A stretch of DNA of 64,000 nt from Verrucomicrobiota bacterium. GTDB lineage: Bacteria; Verrucomicrobiota; Verrucomicrobiia; Verrucomicrobiales; Verrucomicrobiaceae. Below are positions 7,678 through 15,629 of this stretch, piece by piece. Position numbers and translations under genes: made by a program. Every line of letters begins with the position of its first letter. Position 1 is the stretch's first letter. Location: NCBI GenBank assembly GCA_963204975.1, contig CAUJJC010000272.1, positions 1-64,000 of the forward strand, written 5' to 3'. The notes under the pieces were generated by a model. The model was not told the DNA's origin, searched no databases, and saw only the letters and a program-made list of their open reading frames with translations.

Positions 7678-9303
7678 ATGTCAACGCTCCTCCCCGTCGC
7701 CGAAGTCGCCCGATCCATCGGCATCGCCCCGGAATTCCTGCACGCCTACGGCCAGGACAAAGTGAAAGTCAGCCTCGAAGCGCTGGCCAACAAGCCCCAG
7801 AACGGCAAGCTGATCCTTGTCTCCGCGATCACGCCCACACCCGCAGGTGAAGGCAAGACCACGGTGTCCATCGGGCTCGCGCAGGGGCTCAAGCAGATCG
7901 GCAAGAATGCAGCGCTCGCGCTGCGGCAACCGTCGATGGGACCCGTGTTCGGTCGCAAAGGCGGAGCCACGGGCGGTGGAAAAAGCCGCATCACACCGGG
8001 CGAGTCGATCAACCTGCATTTCACCGGCGACTTCCACGCCATCACCTCCGCGCACAACCTGCTCAGCAGCGTGGTGGACAACTGCTTGTTCAACAAGACC
8101 ACACGCCTCGCCGTGGATCGTGTGCTGTGGAAGCGCGTGCTCGACGTGAACGACCGCGCACTGCGCAGCATCCGCACCGGCCGCGCGAAAGACGGCACGG
8201 AGCGCATGACGGGCTTCGACATCACAGCAGCGTCCGAAGTCATGGCGGTGCTCTGCCTTTCCGAATCGCTTAAAGATTTGCGCGCTCGCCTGAAGCGCAT
8301 GGTCATTGGCTTCGATGCTGAAGGCGTGCCTGTTCTCGCCGATGAAATGCGTGTCACCGGTGCGCTGGTTGCGCTGCTGCGCGATGCGATGATGCCCAAC
8401 CTTGTGCAATCACTCGAAGGCGTGCCCGCCTTCGTTCACGGCGGTCCGTTCGCGAATATCGCGCATGGTTGCAACAGCGTGCTCGCCACGCGCATGGCCC
8501 TGGCTCACGCCGACTACGCGGTCACGGAGGCTGGCTTCGCCTTCGATCTCGGCGGCGAGAAATTCATGCACATCAAGTGCCGCCAAAGTGGACTCGCACC
8601 CGCAGCCATCGTCATCGTCGCCACCGTGCGCGCGCTGAAGATGCACGGCGGCGTAGCGCTCGATTCGCTGACGCAAGTCGATGTGCCTGCCGTCGAGCGC
8701 GGCCTCGCCAATCTCGCCGCGCACCTCGACGCTGCCGCGCAGTTCCAGCGGCCGGTCATTGTGGCCGTGAACCAGTTCACCAACGACAGCGCCGAGGAAC
8801 TCGAAGCCGTGCATCGCTTCTGCGCTGCGCGCGGTGTGAAAAGCGCCACTGCCAATGTCTTTGGCGAAGGCGGCCCTGGAACCACACAGCTCGCTGAACT
8901 CGTCGTGCAAGCCGCTGCCGCCGATTCACCACCGCTGCCGCTACTGTATCAAAACGATCAGCCCGTGCCCGAGAAGCTGCACGCCGTGGCCACGAAAGTC
9001 TATGGCGCTCGCGGCGTGGTGCTCACCGAGGCCGCGCAGGAGAAGCTCGCTGTCTTCGATCGCGCGGGTTTCACCAAGCTGCCGCTGTGCATGGCCAAGA
9101 CGCAGAACTCGCTCTCCGACGACGCGACGAAGCAAGGCCGCCCGACCGACTTCGACATCACTGTGCGCGACTTCGAGATCGCTAACGGAGCTGGCTTCCT
9201 CGTCGCTCTCACAGGCACGATGATGCGCATGCCCGCCCTGCCCAAAGTCCCCGCCGCCGAGCGCGTCGATGTGGACGACCTGGGCCACATCACAGGTGTG
9301 TGA
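7678..9303 (+). CDS. fhs: Formate--tetrahydrofolate ligase
   Basis: A 541-residue enzyme that makes 10-formyl-THF from formate, THF and ATP, feeding purine and formyl-Met synthesis or one-carbon metabolism. The signature ITPTPAGEGKTTVSIGLAQG contains the P-loop. LRQPSMGPVFGRKGGATGGG and INLHFTGDFHAITSAHNLL match the family closely, and length is normal. I use ATG 7678. A TTG at 7642 overlapping the previous stop (TTGA) would add 12 residues and couple translation, and cannot be excluded. The preceding ParA and proline-rich genes have no known link to folate; co-transcription may be incidental. Confidence 0.95.
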   Translation: MSTLLPVAEVARSIGIAPEFLHAYGQDKVKVSLEALANKPQNGKLILVSAITPTPAGEGKTTVSIGLAQGLKQIGKNAALALRQPSMGPVFGRKGGATGGGKSRITPGESINLHFTGDFHAITSAHNLLSSVVDNCLFNKTTRLAVDRVLWKRVLDVNDRALRSIRTGRAKDGTERMTGFDITAASEVMAVLCLSESLKDLRARLKRMVIGFDAEGVPVLADEMRVTGALVALLRDAMMPNLVQSLEGVPAFVHGGPFANIAHGCNSVLATRMALAHADYAVTEAGFAFDLGGEKFMHIKCRQSGLAPAAIVIVATVRALKMHGGVALDSLTQVDVPAVERGLANLAAHLDAAAQFQRPVIVAVNQFTNDSAEELEAVHRFCAARGVKSATANVFGEGGPGTTQLAELVVQAAAADSPPLPLLYQNDQPVPEKLHAVATKVYGARGVVLTEAAQEKLAVFDRAGFTKLPLCMAKTQNSLSDDATKQGRPTDFDITVRDFEIANGAGFLVALTGTMMRMPALPKVPAAERVDVDDLGHITGV

Positions 9304-9315
9304 CACACATGTCCG

Positions 9316-10041
9316 TTAAATTAATGAAGCAGAATCTAGCTCTCGAATTGCGTCACGATAGAACCTTCGCAAAGCTTTATCGGAATCAGTTACCTCTACC
9401 AAAAATGCACCCTTAGAGGGAACATATCGAGCGCCTCCAGTGTCATTATGGTAGGGCTCATACCACAAATAGTATATCCCTTTCGCTTTGATGAGATTGA
9501 AATGCCTTTTCAGCTTGTGACTCGACTCAAGCAAGTGTGCGTTCGGATACGCTTTTGCCAAGCCATTGGCGTCATGCGTTGAGCCAACTCCGATGATTTC
9601 CACATCAACAGTTGAAGGCACTTTTGCTTGAGTAAAGTAATCACTTAATTGTTTCAGATATGGATTACCAAAGGTGCATGTTTGGAGTTTGATTTGTTCA
9701 ATGTCCCAAGGATCAATGCCACACTTCGACGAGAGAACGTCTAGCATTGAAGTTCCTGGACGTGGATATGCACAAAACCAGATAAGTTTGCCATACTGGT
9801 CTAGACTCCCCTGCTTTTCACCAAAAGCAATTCGTCGGTGCTCGTCAATGAAGCCACAGATTGATGCTAATGCTAGTGCCACCGCCACAAGCACAAACGC
9901 TTCAGAAGACACATCAACAATGCACGACACGAGCAACAGGACCACCAATGCACAACCGGTGAGTGCATTCATGTTTCCTCGTATGAATACAAACAGAGCC
10001 GTCCAGAGAGCATCGACACTGCCAATAGAGAGTAATCTCAT
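9316..10041 (-). CDS. AT-rich orphan membrane-anchored protein
   Basis: A 241-residue protein of unrecognised family. Two hydrophobic segments (about residues 23-45 and 47-63, ALTGCALVVLLLVSC and AFVLVAVALALASICG) are followed by a soluble domain of about 175 residues with IYYLWYEPYHND and FLVEVTDSDKALRRFYRDAI. The base composition is clearly poorer in GC than the flanking genes and uses codons such as ATA, TTA and AAA freely, which suggests recent acquisition. A second small membrane protein of similar composition lies 12 bp upstream, so the two probably form a unit. No catalytic motif was recognised. Confidence 0.7.
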   Translation of the reverse strand: MRLLSIGSVDALWTALFVFIRGNMNALTGCALVVLLLVSCIVDVSSEAFVLVAVALALASICGFIDEHRRIAFGEKQGSLDQYGKLIWFCAYPRPGTSMLDVLSSKCGIDPWDIEQIKLQTCTFGNPYLKQLSDYFTQAKVPSTVDVEIIGVGSTHDANGLAKAYPNAHLLESSHKLKRHFNLIKAKGIYYLWYEPYHNDTGGARYVPSKGAFLVEVTDSDKALRRFYRDAIRELDSASLI

Positions 10042-10053
10042 CGCGTTTTTAGA

Positions 10054-10359
10054 TCAGTTTTTCTTCAACCGTGATACCAACGTTGAAAGCCGACCCTCGT
10101 GGACAAATGGCACAACAAGTAAGCCAGCAAAAAGCGCCTGTCTCTCTGTGGTTGGTTCATACGCAACAAAGGTTATAAGGAATGAGGCTACGCCTCCGAG
10201 TGTCGCACAAAACAATTTTTTTCTGAAAGAACGTGTTTGTTTGGTAATGCAGCCTTTGTAAAACGGGTTGAACAAGACCTTCCCTTGATGGAGCAAATCC
10301 AAAGTCGAGATGATTATTGTGCATATCAGTGTGCAATGTATTGTCCAAGCGACGGCCAT
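10054..10359 (-). CDS. Small AT-rich membrane protein
   Basis: About 101 residues from ATG 10359 (a TTG at 10371 is an alternative). It has an N-terminal hydrophobic stretch (TIHCTLICTIIISTLDLL) and two further hydrophobic segments (FCATLGGVASFLITFVAY, ALFAGLLVVPFV), so probably three membrane passes. Family unrecognised. It shares low GC content and orientation with the downstream 241-residue membrane protein. Both lie in the AT-rich segment bounded by a short direct repeat TAAATTAAT (9317-9325 and 10525-10533). Its small size leaves some doubt that it is a true gene. Confidence 0.55.
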   Translation of the reverse strand: MAVAWTIHCTLICTIIISTLDLLHQGKVLFNPFYKGCITKQTRSFRKKLFCATLGGVASFLITFVAYEPTTERQALFAGLLVVPFVHEGRLSTLVSRLKKN

Positions 10360-10602
10360 GGCGGCAGCCAACCTGTCAAGAGGCGACTAGGTGTCAAATC
10401 CATAAGCAATTCACATGGAGAATCTCAGCACAAGCTTAGCGTATGTCCTCGTTGGAGCAATTGGATCAAGCAGCAATCCCAAACACCTTGGCGGAAAAAA
10501 TCTCACGGCCATCCGCAAAAGATATAAATTAATTACTTTTGTTGATTGTTAATATTTAATTATAAACTCCGGCTTGATCTTGTTCCTCGGGCGCTTCGCC
10601 GG
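10360..10602. other. AT-rich non-coding stretch
   Basis: I see no convincing gene here. The right part (about 10520-10565) is strongly AT-rich, with TAAATTAATTACTT and TTAATATTTAATTATAAA. It could hold promoter or terminator signals for the membrane-protein pair or mark the edge of an inserted segment. No hairpin with a T-run was found. Confidence 0.4.
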
Positions 10603-11022
10603 TCACTGAGCGGCTTCGCTCGTCTCGGGCGGCAGCTCCTTGGGAATCGGCGCATCGTATTGGCCGGTGCGCAGCAGCACGAGGGTGCAGGCGGACTGCC
10701 ATTCGATCTCCGCTCCGTCGAGTGCGAGCTGGAGGCGTGCGTTGTCGGTGCTCGGATTGAAGATCACGCGCTTGGGTTTCAGCTTGATGATCGGCTCGAT
10801 GAGCAAGGAGGAGACTTCCGGGCGCACATAGATTGTGAGGGTATCGACTTCGCCAGTAACGGCGGAGATGTCAGCCTGCACGGGGTGGCCTTCGATCTCG
10901 GTGTATCCACGATTCACCAGCACGATTTCGTGACCGGCCTCCAGCAGGCGTTTCATGGCTTTATAGGAATAGCGATCAGGCTTGTCGCTGGCTCCGAGGA
11001 TGACGACGCGTTCTTTTTTCAT
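10603..11022 (-). CDS. CoA-binding (Rossmann) domain protein
   Basis: A 139-residue single-domain protein of the CoA_binding/YccU type. The N-terminal VVILGASDKPDRYSYKAMKR is the nucleotide-binding glycine loop, followed by LVNRGYTEIEGHPVQADISA and VIFNPSTDNARLQLALDGAE. Proteins of this type bind CoA or a related dinucleotide; a specific reaction is not known. Its ATG overlaps the stop of the upstream membrane protein by ATGA, so the two are translationally coupled. The true start was placed at 11022 because the family begins with a short strand directly before the glycine loop. Confidence 0.85.
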   Translation of the reverse strand: MKKERVVILGASDKPDRYSYKAMKRLLEAGHEIVLVNRGYTEIEGHPVQADISAVTGEVDTLTIYVRPEVSSLLIEPIIKLKPKRVIFNPSTDNARLQLALDGAEIEWQSACTLVLLRTGQYDAPIPKELPPETSEAAQ

Positions 11023-11345
11023 GGTGGGGAATTCGGGGGGGCTTCGAGGTCTTGCTCGTCGAGGTGGAAGCGGTGCAACATGCGATGCGCGACCGGACCG
11101 ATGACAATGGCCATCAACGAGATGAACACCAGACCACTGAACAGGGCATAGATCGACGCAAATATCTTTCCTTCGTTCGTGAGATTCTCTGCTCCCACCG
11201 GACCCATGCCAGTGAGAATCATGGAGGCATTGAGGAAGCCATCGACAACTCCCATGTGCCCGAAATAACAGTAACCCGCGACGCCGACACCCAGCGCTAA
11301 TGCCGCCACGGCAGCCGCGAAGAGCAGGACACGCAGCATCCGCAT
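11019..11345 (-). CDS. Small two-TM membrane protein, ion-channel-like
   Basis: A 108-residue protein: TM1 is at about residues 4-29 (VLLFAAAVAALALGVGVAGY), then a re-entrant-looking segment ASMILTGMGPVG, then TM2 (IFASIYALFSGLVFISLMAI), and a charged tail (HRMLHRFHLDEQD). The TM-pore-TM layout, with a glycine-containing strand where potassium channels have TVGYGD, suggests a degenerate two-TM channel of the Ion_trans_2 type. That assignment is inference. It is coupled by ATGA to the CoA-binding protein, which could act as its nucleotide-sensing partner. Confidence 0.7.
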   Translation of the reverse strand: MRMLRVLLFAAAVAALALGVGVAGYCYFGHMGVVDGFLNASMILTGMGPVGAENLTNEGKIFASIYALFSGLVFISLMAIVIGPVAHRMLHRFHLDEQDLEAPPNSPP

Positions 11346-11445
11346 CGCAAAGACGCTGCGCGGGGCCAGACGATGATGGCGGGATTCGAACACGAGACAT
11401 TCATCCGTGGCTGGACGACCAGCGCAAGCCTTTGCATGGTGGGGA

Positions 11446-12234
11446 ATGCAGGCTCTCCACTTGCTCCGCCGCTCAGCTGCGCCCTGGATGAGAACGTTGA
11501 TGGACGTGCTCTTTCCCAGGTCCTGCCGGGTGTGCGATGTCCCGCTGGAAGGACACGAGCCACCGGAGCATCTCTCGCACTGGCTCTGCCCGGGCTGCCG
11601 GAGAGGATTGAGCCCGGTGGAGGCTCCGTTTTGCCAGAAGTGCGGAGAAGTCTTCGATGGCGCGGCAGACTCGACCTTCCAGTGCACGAACTGTGCGGGC
11701 CAGAAGTTCGCCTTCGAGTTCGCGATCGCGGGCTATCAAACCACGGGCTCCACCCTTGATCTCGTCCACCGGTTCAAATACGGCAGCGATCTAACCCTGC
11801 GCGCCCCGCTGGAGCGGATGCTTGAGCGCGCGCTCAGGGACCCGCGGCTCGGAGACCTTGATCCCCAGCACTGGTGCCTTGTGCCAGTGCCCCTGCACCC
11901 GCTGCGTGAACGAGAGCGCCGCTTCAATCAAAGCCGTGAACTCTGCCGCGAACTCGCCCAACGCAAGGACCTGCCCATGCTCGATGCGATGAAACGCACC
12001 CGCTCGACGCCAAAGCAGGCCCTGCTCACCCGCCAGCAGCGTCTGGAAAATTTGCGTGGTGCCTTTGCCGTGAAGGATCGCTTTGTCCGCGACGACTCGC
12101 CGCTCCGTGGCAGGGCTGTGCTCCTCGTGGACGACGTCTTCACGACCGGTGCCACGACCAATGAATGTGCCCGGGTGCTGAAGCGGGAGGCAGGGGTTCA
12201 GAAGGTCGTTGTCATCAGCGTAGCCCGTGGCTAG
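11446..12234 (+). CDS. comF: ComF family phosphoribosyltransferase-like protein
   Basis: About 262 residues. A four-cysteine zinc-finger segment near the N-terminus (CRVCDVP, CPGCRRG, CQKCGE, CTNCAG) is followed by a PRTase fold with the PRPP-binding signature AVLLVDDVFTTGATTNE. ComF proteins support DNA uptake in competent bacteria; comM at 53.8 kb is a second competence-type gene in this window. The start is uncertain: GTG 11407, ATG 11446 and ATG 11488 (before DVLFPRSCRVC) are all possible. A stem (AGCC/GGCT plus TGCAT/ATGCA) at 11425-11455 places ATG 11446 in its 3' arm. The stop overlaps a TAGGAT hexamer upstream of accD. Confidence 0.85.
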   Translation: MQALHLLRRSAAPWMRTLMDVLFPRSCRVCDVPLEGHEPPEHLSHWLCPGCRRGLSPVEAPFCQKCGEVFDGAADSTFQCTNCAGQKFAFEFAIAGYQTTGSTLDLVHRFKYGSDLTLRAPLERMLERALRDPRLGDLDPQHWCLVPVPLHPLRERERRFNQSRELCRELAQRKDLPMLDAMKRTRSTPKQALLTRQQRLENLRGAFAVKDRFVRDDSPLRGRAVLLVDDVFTTGATTNECARVLKREAGVQKVVVISVARG

Positions 12235-12245
12235 GATGCCGGGTT

Positions 12246-13097
12246 ATGGGATTCTTCAAGAAACGTTCCGTCGATGATCTCGGCGAAAAAAAGCGCGACA
12301 TGCCCGAGGGTCTGTGGACCAAGTGCCCGTCGTGCGCAGAGAGTTTGTATGAGTCGGCTCTGGCCCGAAACCAGCGCGTCTGCTCGAACTGCGGCCACCA
12401 CTTCACCCAGAGCGCCCCGGAGCGCATCGCCGCCCTGTGCGACGAAGGCAGCTTCGAGGAGCTGGACGCCAAGCTCGACAGCGTGAACGCCCTCGGCTTC
12501 AAAGGCTACCTGGACAAGGTGAAGGCCTACCAGGAAAAGACGGGGCTCGGTGAGGCGGTCGTGACCGGTCGTGGCAACATCGAAGGCCAGCCCGTCCTGC
12601 TGGCGGTGATGGATTTCCGTTTCCTCGGCGCGAGCATGGGCAGTGTGGTGGGCGAGAAAATCACCCGCGCCATCGAGATGGCGACCAAAGAGCGCAAGCC
12701 TGTGATCGTCTTCTCAGCCTCCGGCGGCGCACGCATGCACGAAGGCATTCTCAGCTTGATGCAGATGGCCAAGACGAGCGGCGCGCTCGCTCGCCACTCC
12801 GAAGCAGGCCTCGGCTACATTTCGGTGCTCACGCATCCGACGACTGGCGGCGTGACGGCCAGCTACGCAACGCTGGGCGATGTCATTTTGGCGGAGCCCA
12901 AGTGCATGATCGGCTTCGCTGGTCCGCGCGTGGTGAAGGAGACCACGCACGCCGACCTGCCGCCTGGATTCCAGACGGCTGAGTTCATGATGGAGCACGG
13001 CCTTGTCGATCTGATCGTGCAGCGCAAAGACATGCGCAGCACGCTGGCCAAGCTCATCGGTTACATGAGCAAGACCAAGGTTGTTACGGCGGCCTGA
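12246..13097 (+). CDS. accD: Acetyl-CoA carboxylase carboxyltransferase beta subunit
   Basis: A 283-residue AccD, the zinc-binding beta half of carboxyltransferase, which with AccA transfers carboxyl from biotin to acetyl-CoA in the first step of fatty-acid synthesis. The N-terminal zinc ribbon is CPSCAESLYE...CSNCGHHF. The crotonase-like core contains FRFLGASMGSVVGEKITRAI, SASGGARMHEGILSLMQMAK and LTHPTTGGVTASYATLGDV. The start at MGFFKK agrees with family N-termini. It lies 11 bp past comF, and a TAGGAT hexamer eight bases before ATG suggests its own near-leaderless promoter. It converges with the DUF1802 gene with no gap; the two stops form TGATCA. Confidence 0.97.
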   Translation: MGFFKKRSVDDLGEKKRDMPEGLWTKCPSCAESLYESALARNQRVCSNCGHHFTQSAPERIAALCDEGSFEELDAKLDSVNALGFKGYLDKVKAYQEKTGLGEAVVTGRGNIEGQPVLLAVMDFRFLGASMGSVVGEKITRAIEMATKERKPVIVFSASGGARMHEGILSLMQMAKTSGALARHSEAGLGYISVLTHPTTGGVTASYATLGDVILAEPKCMIGFAGPRVVKETTHADLPPGFQTAEFMMEHGLVDLIVQRKDMRSTLAKLIGYMSKTKVVTAA

Positions 13098-13667
13098 TCA
13101 GCCGAGGATCGCACTGACAGCGACCTTCGTTGCGGCGAAGGTCGCGTCGTCCACCGACGGAATCAGCGCCTCGCGCCAGCCGGGGGCCAGCTCTGGTAAG
13201 TTTACCCACGACCGGCAGCCGCCGTAGCTCTTCGAATACGGAAAGCTCCAGCGCTCCGGCAACTTCCAGGTGCGCACGAGCGCGACGTTCAGACAGCTTT
13301 CCTCGTCATAGACGAAGCGCTCTTTGATCACGTCCTCCGCCCACACATGATGCGGCGCGAGCGCTGCCACCTTGTCCCACTCCGTCACGCGCCACACCTG
13401 CTCCAGCGTGCAGACGTAATCGATATCCACCGAGGTGCGCCCGTCCTCTGGAGGGAACACGAAACGCTCGGGATTCGGTGCCTGCCAGGTCAACTTCTCG
13501 CCCTGCGTGTGGAACCACGTTGGGAACAAGAAGAACTCCTTGTGCTTGAACTCAAACCCGCCGCGCCCCTCGTGAATACCGCCCTTGCGCAAGATCAGCG
13601 ACATCACGCCCGTGCCGAGCGCCTCGCAGATGTTGGCCCATTCTTTGAATCCGATGTTGTCTGTCAT
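13098..13667 (-). CDS. DUF1802 family protein
   Basis: A 189-residue protein resembling DUF1802. Typical features are the start GFKEWANICEALGTGVMSLI, then LRKGGIHEGRGGFEFKHKEF and FFLFPTWFHTQGEKL. The function of this family is unknown. Unusually, it is the third cistron of a toxin-antitoxin operon: its ATG overlaps the stop of the ParE-like toxin by ATGA. Whether it modifies the toxin module or is carried passively cannot be told from sequence. Confidence 0.8.
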   Translation of the reverse strand: MTDNIGFKEWANICEALGTGVMSLILRKGGIHEGRGGFEFKHKEFFLFPTWFHTQGEKLTWQAPNPERFVFPPEDGRTSVDIDYVCTLEQVWRVTEWDKVAALAPHHVWAEDVIKERFVYDEESCLNVALVRTWKLPERWSFPYSKSYGGCRSWVNLPELAPGWREALIPSVDDATFAATKVAVSAILG

Positions 13668-13963
13668 TTCTTGAATCGTTGTCTGATGGTTCGCGGGTTC
13701 TGGCGGAGATCCATGACTCCCATCACGACGATGCGAGTGGGATGGTCCTCGTAAAAGATGCCGAAAGGAAAATCTGGGAGAAGAATGCGACGGATCGAGC
13801 CTTCGATAACACGACCGATCAACGGATGCGCTCGGATCAACGACAAGCCAGCATCGAGCGCTTCCATAAAGCAGTCACCGCGACCTTCCTGCACTGTCTC
13901 ATAACGCTCGTAGGCTTGCTGAACATCGACATCAGCCGCGAGCAGGATGATCAGGTCCTTCAT
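13664..13963 (-). CDS. RelE/ParE-type toxin
   Basis: A 99-residue RelE/ParE superfamily protein. The pattern DVQQAYERYETVQEGRGDCFMEALDAGL, RAHPLIGRVIEGSIRRILLPDFPFGIFYE and the closing strand TRIVVMGVMDLRQNP match ParE toxins, which inhibit gyrase, or related RelE ribonucleases; which target applies is not clear. The arginine pair in IRRILLP and the FPFGIFYE strand are the usual landmarks. The start is placed at 13963 because it overlaps the antitoxin stop by ATGA and removes an unconserved extension. Confidence 0.85.
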   Translation of the reverse strand: MKDLIILLAADVDVQQAYERYETVQEGRGDCFMEALDAGLSLIRAHPLIGRVIEGSIRRILLPDFPFGIFYEDHPTRIVVMGVMDLRQNPRTIRQRFKK

Positions 13964-14184
13964 TTGTTTGACCCCTGAATGCGCTGACGCATCGCCTCCC
14001 AAGTCGTGAACTCCTCGGGATGCTGCTCGAAGTGCGCCATGCGGCTCTTCAACTCAGAAACAATCTCCCGCGACACCGGAACTTCCGCAGGATGCTCGGC
14101 CAGATCATTCCACGCCTCGGTGACAAACATCAGCTTCTCCACCGCCGTGAGGGCTTGGTATTCTGGAAAACGTTCGAGGACCAT
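13960..14184 (-). CDS. Addiction-module antitoxin (TIGR02574-like)
   Basis: A 74-residue acidic, helical protein: LTAVEKLMFVTEAWNDLAEH and VPVSREIVSELKSRMAHFEQ match the small 'addiction module component' family usually paired with ParE toxins, with the closing WEAMRQRI helix. It precedes the toxin with an ATGA overlap. Its ATG has no Shine-Dalgarno sequence but is preceded exactly six bases upstream by TATCTT, so it may be transcribed from its own leaderless promoter inside the 38-bp gap after thiS. Confidence 0.8.
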   Translation of the reverse strand: MVLERFPEYQALTAVEKLMFVTEAWNDLAEHPAEVPVSREIVSELKSRMAHFEQHPEEFTTWEAMRQRIQGSNK

Positions 14185-14190
14185 GGATGG

Positions 14191-14218
14191 AAGATAAGAG
14201 ATTAAACACGCGGCACAA
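14191..14218 (-). promoter_or_regulatory. Candidate leaderless promoter of the antitoxin gene
   Basis: On the minus strand TTGTGC (14218-14213), a 16-base spacer and TATCTT (14196-14191) are followed by six bases and the antitoxin ATG. Spacing is the same as in the hipBA promoter. The motif is weak at -35; mapping the transcription start would decide. Confidence 0.45.
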
Positions 14219-14222
14219 CTTG

Positions 14223-14420
14223 CTATCCGCCCGCCGTGATCTGCACGACTTCAATCACATCGCCTTCACCCAGCGTCGTCTGTGCGTGCTCACGGGGAAG
14301 CAGTGCGCGTTGATTGTGCTCCACGACCACGGGTCGGTCGCCGAGACCGATGCTCTTCAGGAGTTCGCCGACAGTGGCAGCGGTGGTGTCTTGTTTCTTG
14401 CCGTTGAGCGTGATCGTCAT
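14223..14420 (-). CDS. thiS: Sulfur carrier protein ThiS
   Basis: A 65-residue ubiquitin-like protein with the expected C-terminal GG (QITAGG), the residue pair adenylated and thiocarboxylated during thiazole synthesis. TITLNGKKQDTTAATVGELL and RPVVVEHNQRALLPRE match ThiS. The ATG overlaps the stop of thiH by ATGA. ThiG, the thiazole synthase normally next to thiS, is not in this window: downstream comes a toxin-antitoxin module. Confidence 0.92.
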   Translation of the reverse strand: MTITLNGKKQDTTAATVGELLKSIGLGDRPVVVEHNQRALLPREHAQTTLGEGDVIEVVQITAGG

Positions 14421-15571
14421 GGGGTGGCGAGCGTGAGGGTGGATTGCAGGATGGCGGGGTCCCAGTCTTTCCAAACCGGATCCAGGCCGCGCGCGCGGAG
14501 CATCGCAGAAACCTCGGCGGGCGTGCGCTCGTCGGCGATACCGAACTGGCCTTCGGCTTTCTGCCGTCCGGGCTCGGCGTCCTGGAGTTCCACACGGCGA
14601 CCTTTGACGGTCTGATGCAAATCATCACTGCCCACGCCCGTGTAGCCGCCGGGTTCGGTGTGGCTGCCTGCGCTCATGGCGGTGACACCGAGCGGCGCGA
14701 GCGCATCGCGCAACGGCGCAGGCTCGCGCGTTGAAAGCACGATGCCCACCTCCGGGAAGCAAAGGCGGAAGGCGCACATCGTTTGCACCAGCGAGGCATC
14801 GTGGAAATCGGTGAGCGGCTTGAAGCCTCCGGCTGCGGGGCGCAAGCGAGGGAAGGCCACAGTGAACTGCGCCTTCCAGCACTGCTTGTAGAGGAACTCG
14901 AGATGCGCCGCGAGCCGCAGCGCCTCCATACGCCAGTCACTCAGGCCAAAAAGCGCGCCAATGCCAATGCGGCGGAAGCCGCCAGCGTAGCCGCGCTCCG
15001 GGCAGGCGAGTCGCCAATCGAAATCCTTCTTCGGACCAGCGGTGTGCATCTTGTCATAGAGCACGCGGTCATAGGTCTCCTGGTAAACGACCAAGCCCTC
15101 GCATCCGGCTTCGACCATCTGCGCATACTCCGGTGCTTCCATCGGGCCGACCTCGATGCCAATGGTCGGCACCCACTCGCGCAGGGCTCGGATGCATTCC
15201 TCAAGGTAGCCGTCGCTGACGAAGCGCGGATGCTCACCAGCGACGAGCAGAATGTTGCGGAAGCCTTGCTCGGCCAAGTGCTGCGCTTCTTTGATGACTT
15301 GATCAATCGTCAGCGTCACGCGCAGAATCGCCGTGTTGTCGCGCGAGAAGCCGCAGTAGCTGCAGTTGTTGATGCACTCATTGCTCACGTAGAGCGGCGC
15401 GAACATGCGCATGGTCTTGCCGAAGTTCCTCCGCGTGAGCTGCTGCGACTCGCGCGCCATCGCTTCGAGCTGCGCCGGACCTTTCGGCTCCAGCAGCGAC
15501 CAGAAGCGCTCCATGAGCGGCGATTTACGCTCGGGCAGGGCGTCGAGGATGGCGCTGAAGGCGGTGTGCAT
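14417..15571 (-). CDS. thiH: 2-iminoacetate synthase ThiH (radical SAM)
   Basis: A 384-residue radical SAM enzyme that cleaves tyrosine to 2-iminoacetate for the thiamine thiazole ring. The cluster motif CINNCSYCGFSR (CxxxCxxC) is intact, followed by LLVAGEHPRFVS, VYQETYDRVLYDKMHTAGPK and DFDWRLACPERGYAGG, all typical of ThiH. The start at MHTAFSAIL was chosen over an upstream in-frame start that adds unconserved residues. It forms an operon with thiS. A TPP riboswitch was looked for in the 58-bp upstream gap and not found. Confidence 0.95.
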   Translation of the reverse strand: MHTAFSAILDALPERKSPLMERFWSLLEPKGPAQLEAMARESQQLTRRNFGKTMRMFAPLYVSNECINNCSYCGFSRDNTAILRVTLTIDQVIKEAQHLAEQGFRNILLVAGEHPRFVSDGYLEECIRALREWVPTIGIEVGPMEAPEYAQMVEAGCEGLVVYQETYDRVLYDKMHTAGPKKDFDWRLACPERGYAGGFRRIGIGALFGLSDWRMEALRLAAHLEFLYKQCWKAQFTVAFPRLRPAAGGFKPLTDFHDASLVQTMCAFRLCFPEVGIVLSTREPAPLRDALAPLGVTAMSAGSHTEPGGYTGVGSDDLHQTVKGRRVELQDAEPGRQKAEGQFGIADERTPAEVSAMLRARGLDPVWKDWDPAILQSTLTLATP

Positions 15572-15629
15572 GGGGGGCTGGCATTGTGGGCCGCCCCTTC
15601 CTGAATGCAACTCTCAGGATGAACTGCTC

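Noticed and set aside
11365..11405. tRNA-like 3' end on the minus strand (GTGTTCGAATCCCGCC)
   Set aside because: The T-stem has only three of five pairs and no acceptor or anticodon arm is found upstream; kept as a chance match or a decayed remnant at most.
15572..15629. Possible TPP riboswitch before thiH (CTGAGA seen)
   Set aside because: The gap is only 58 bp, too short for a thi-box, and the second conserved half is missing.
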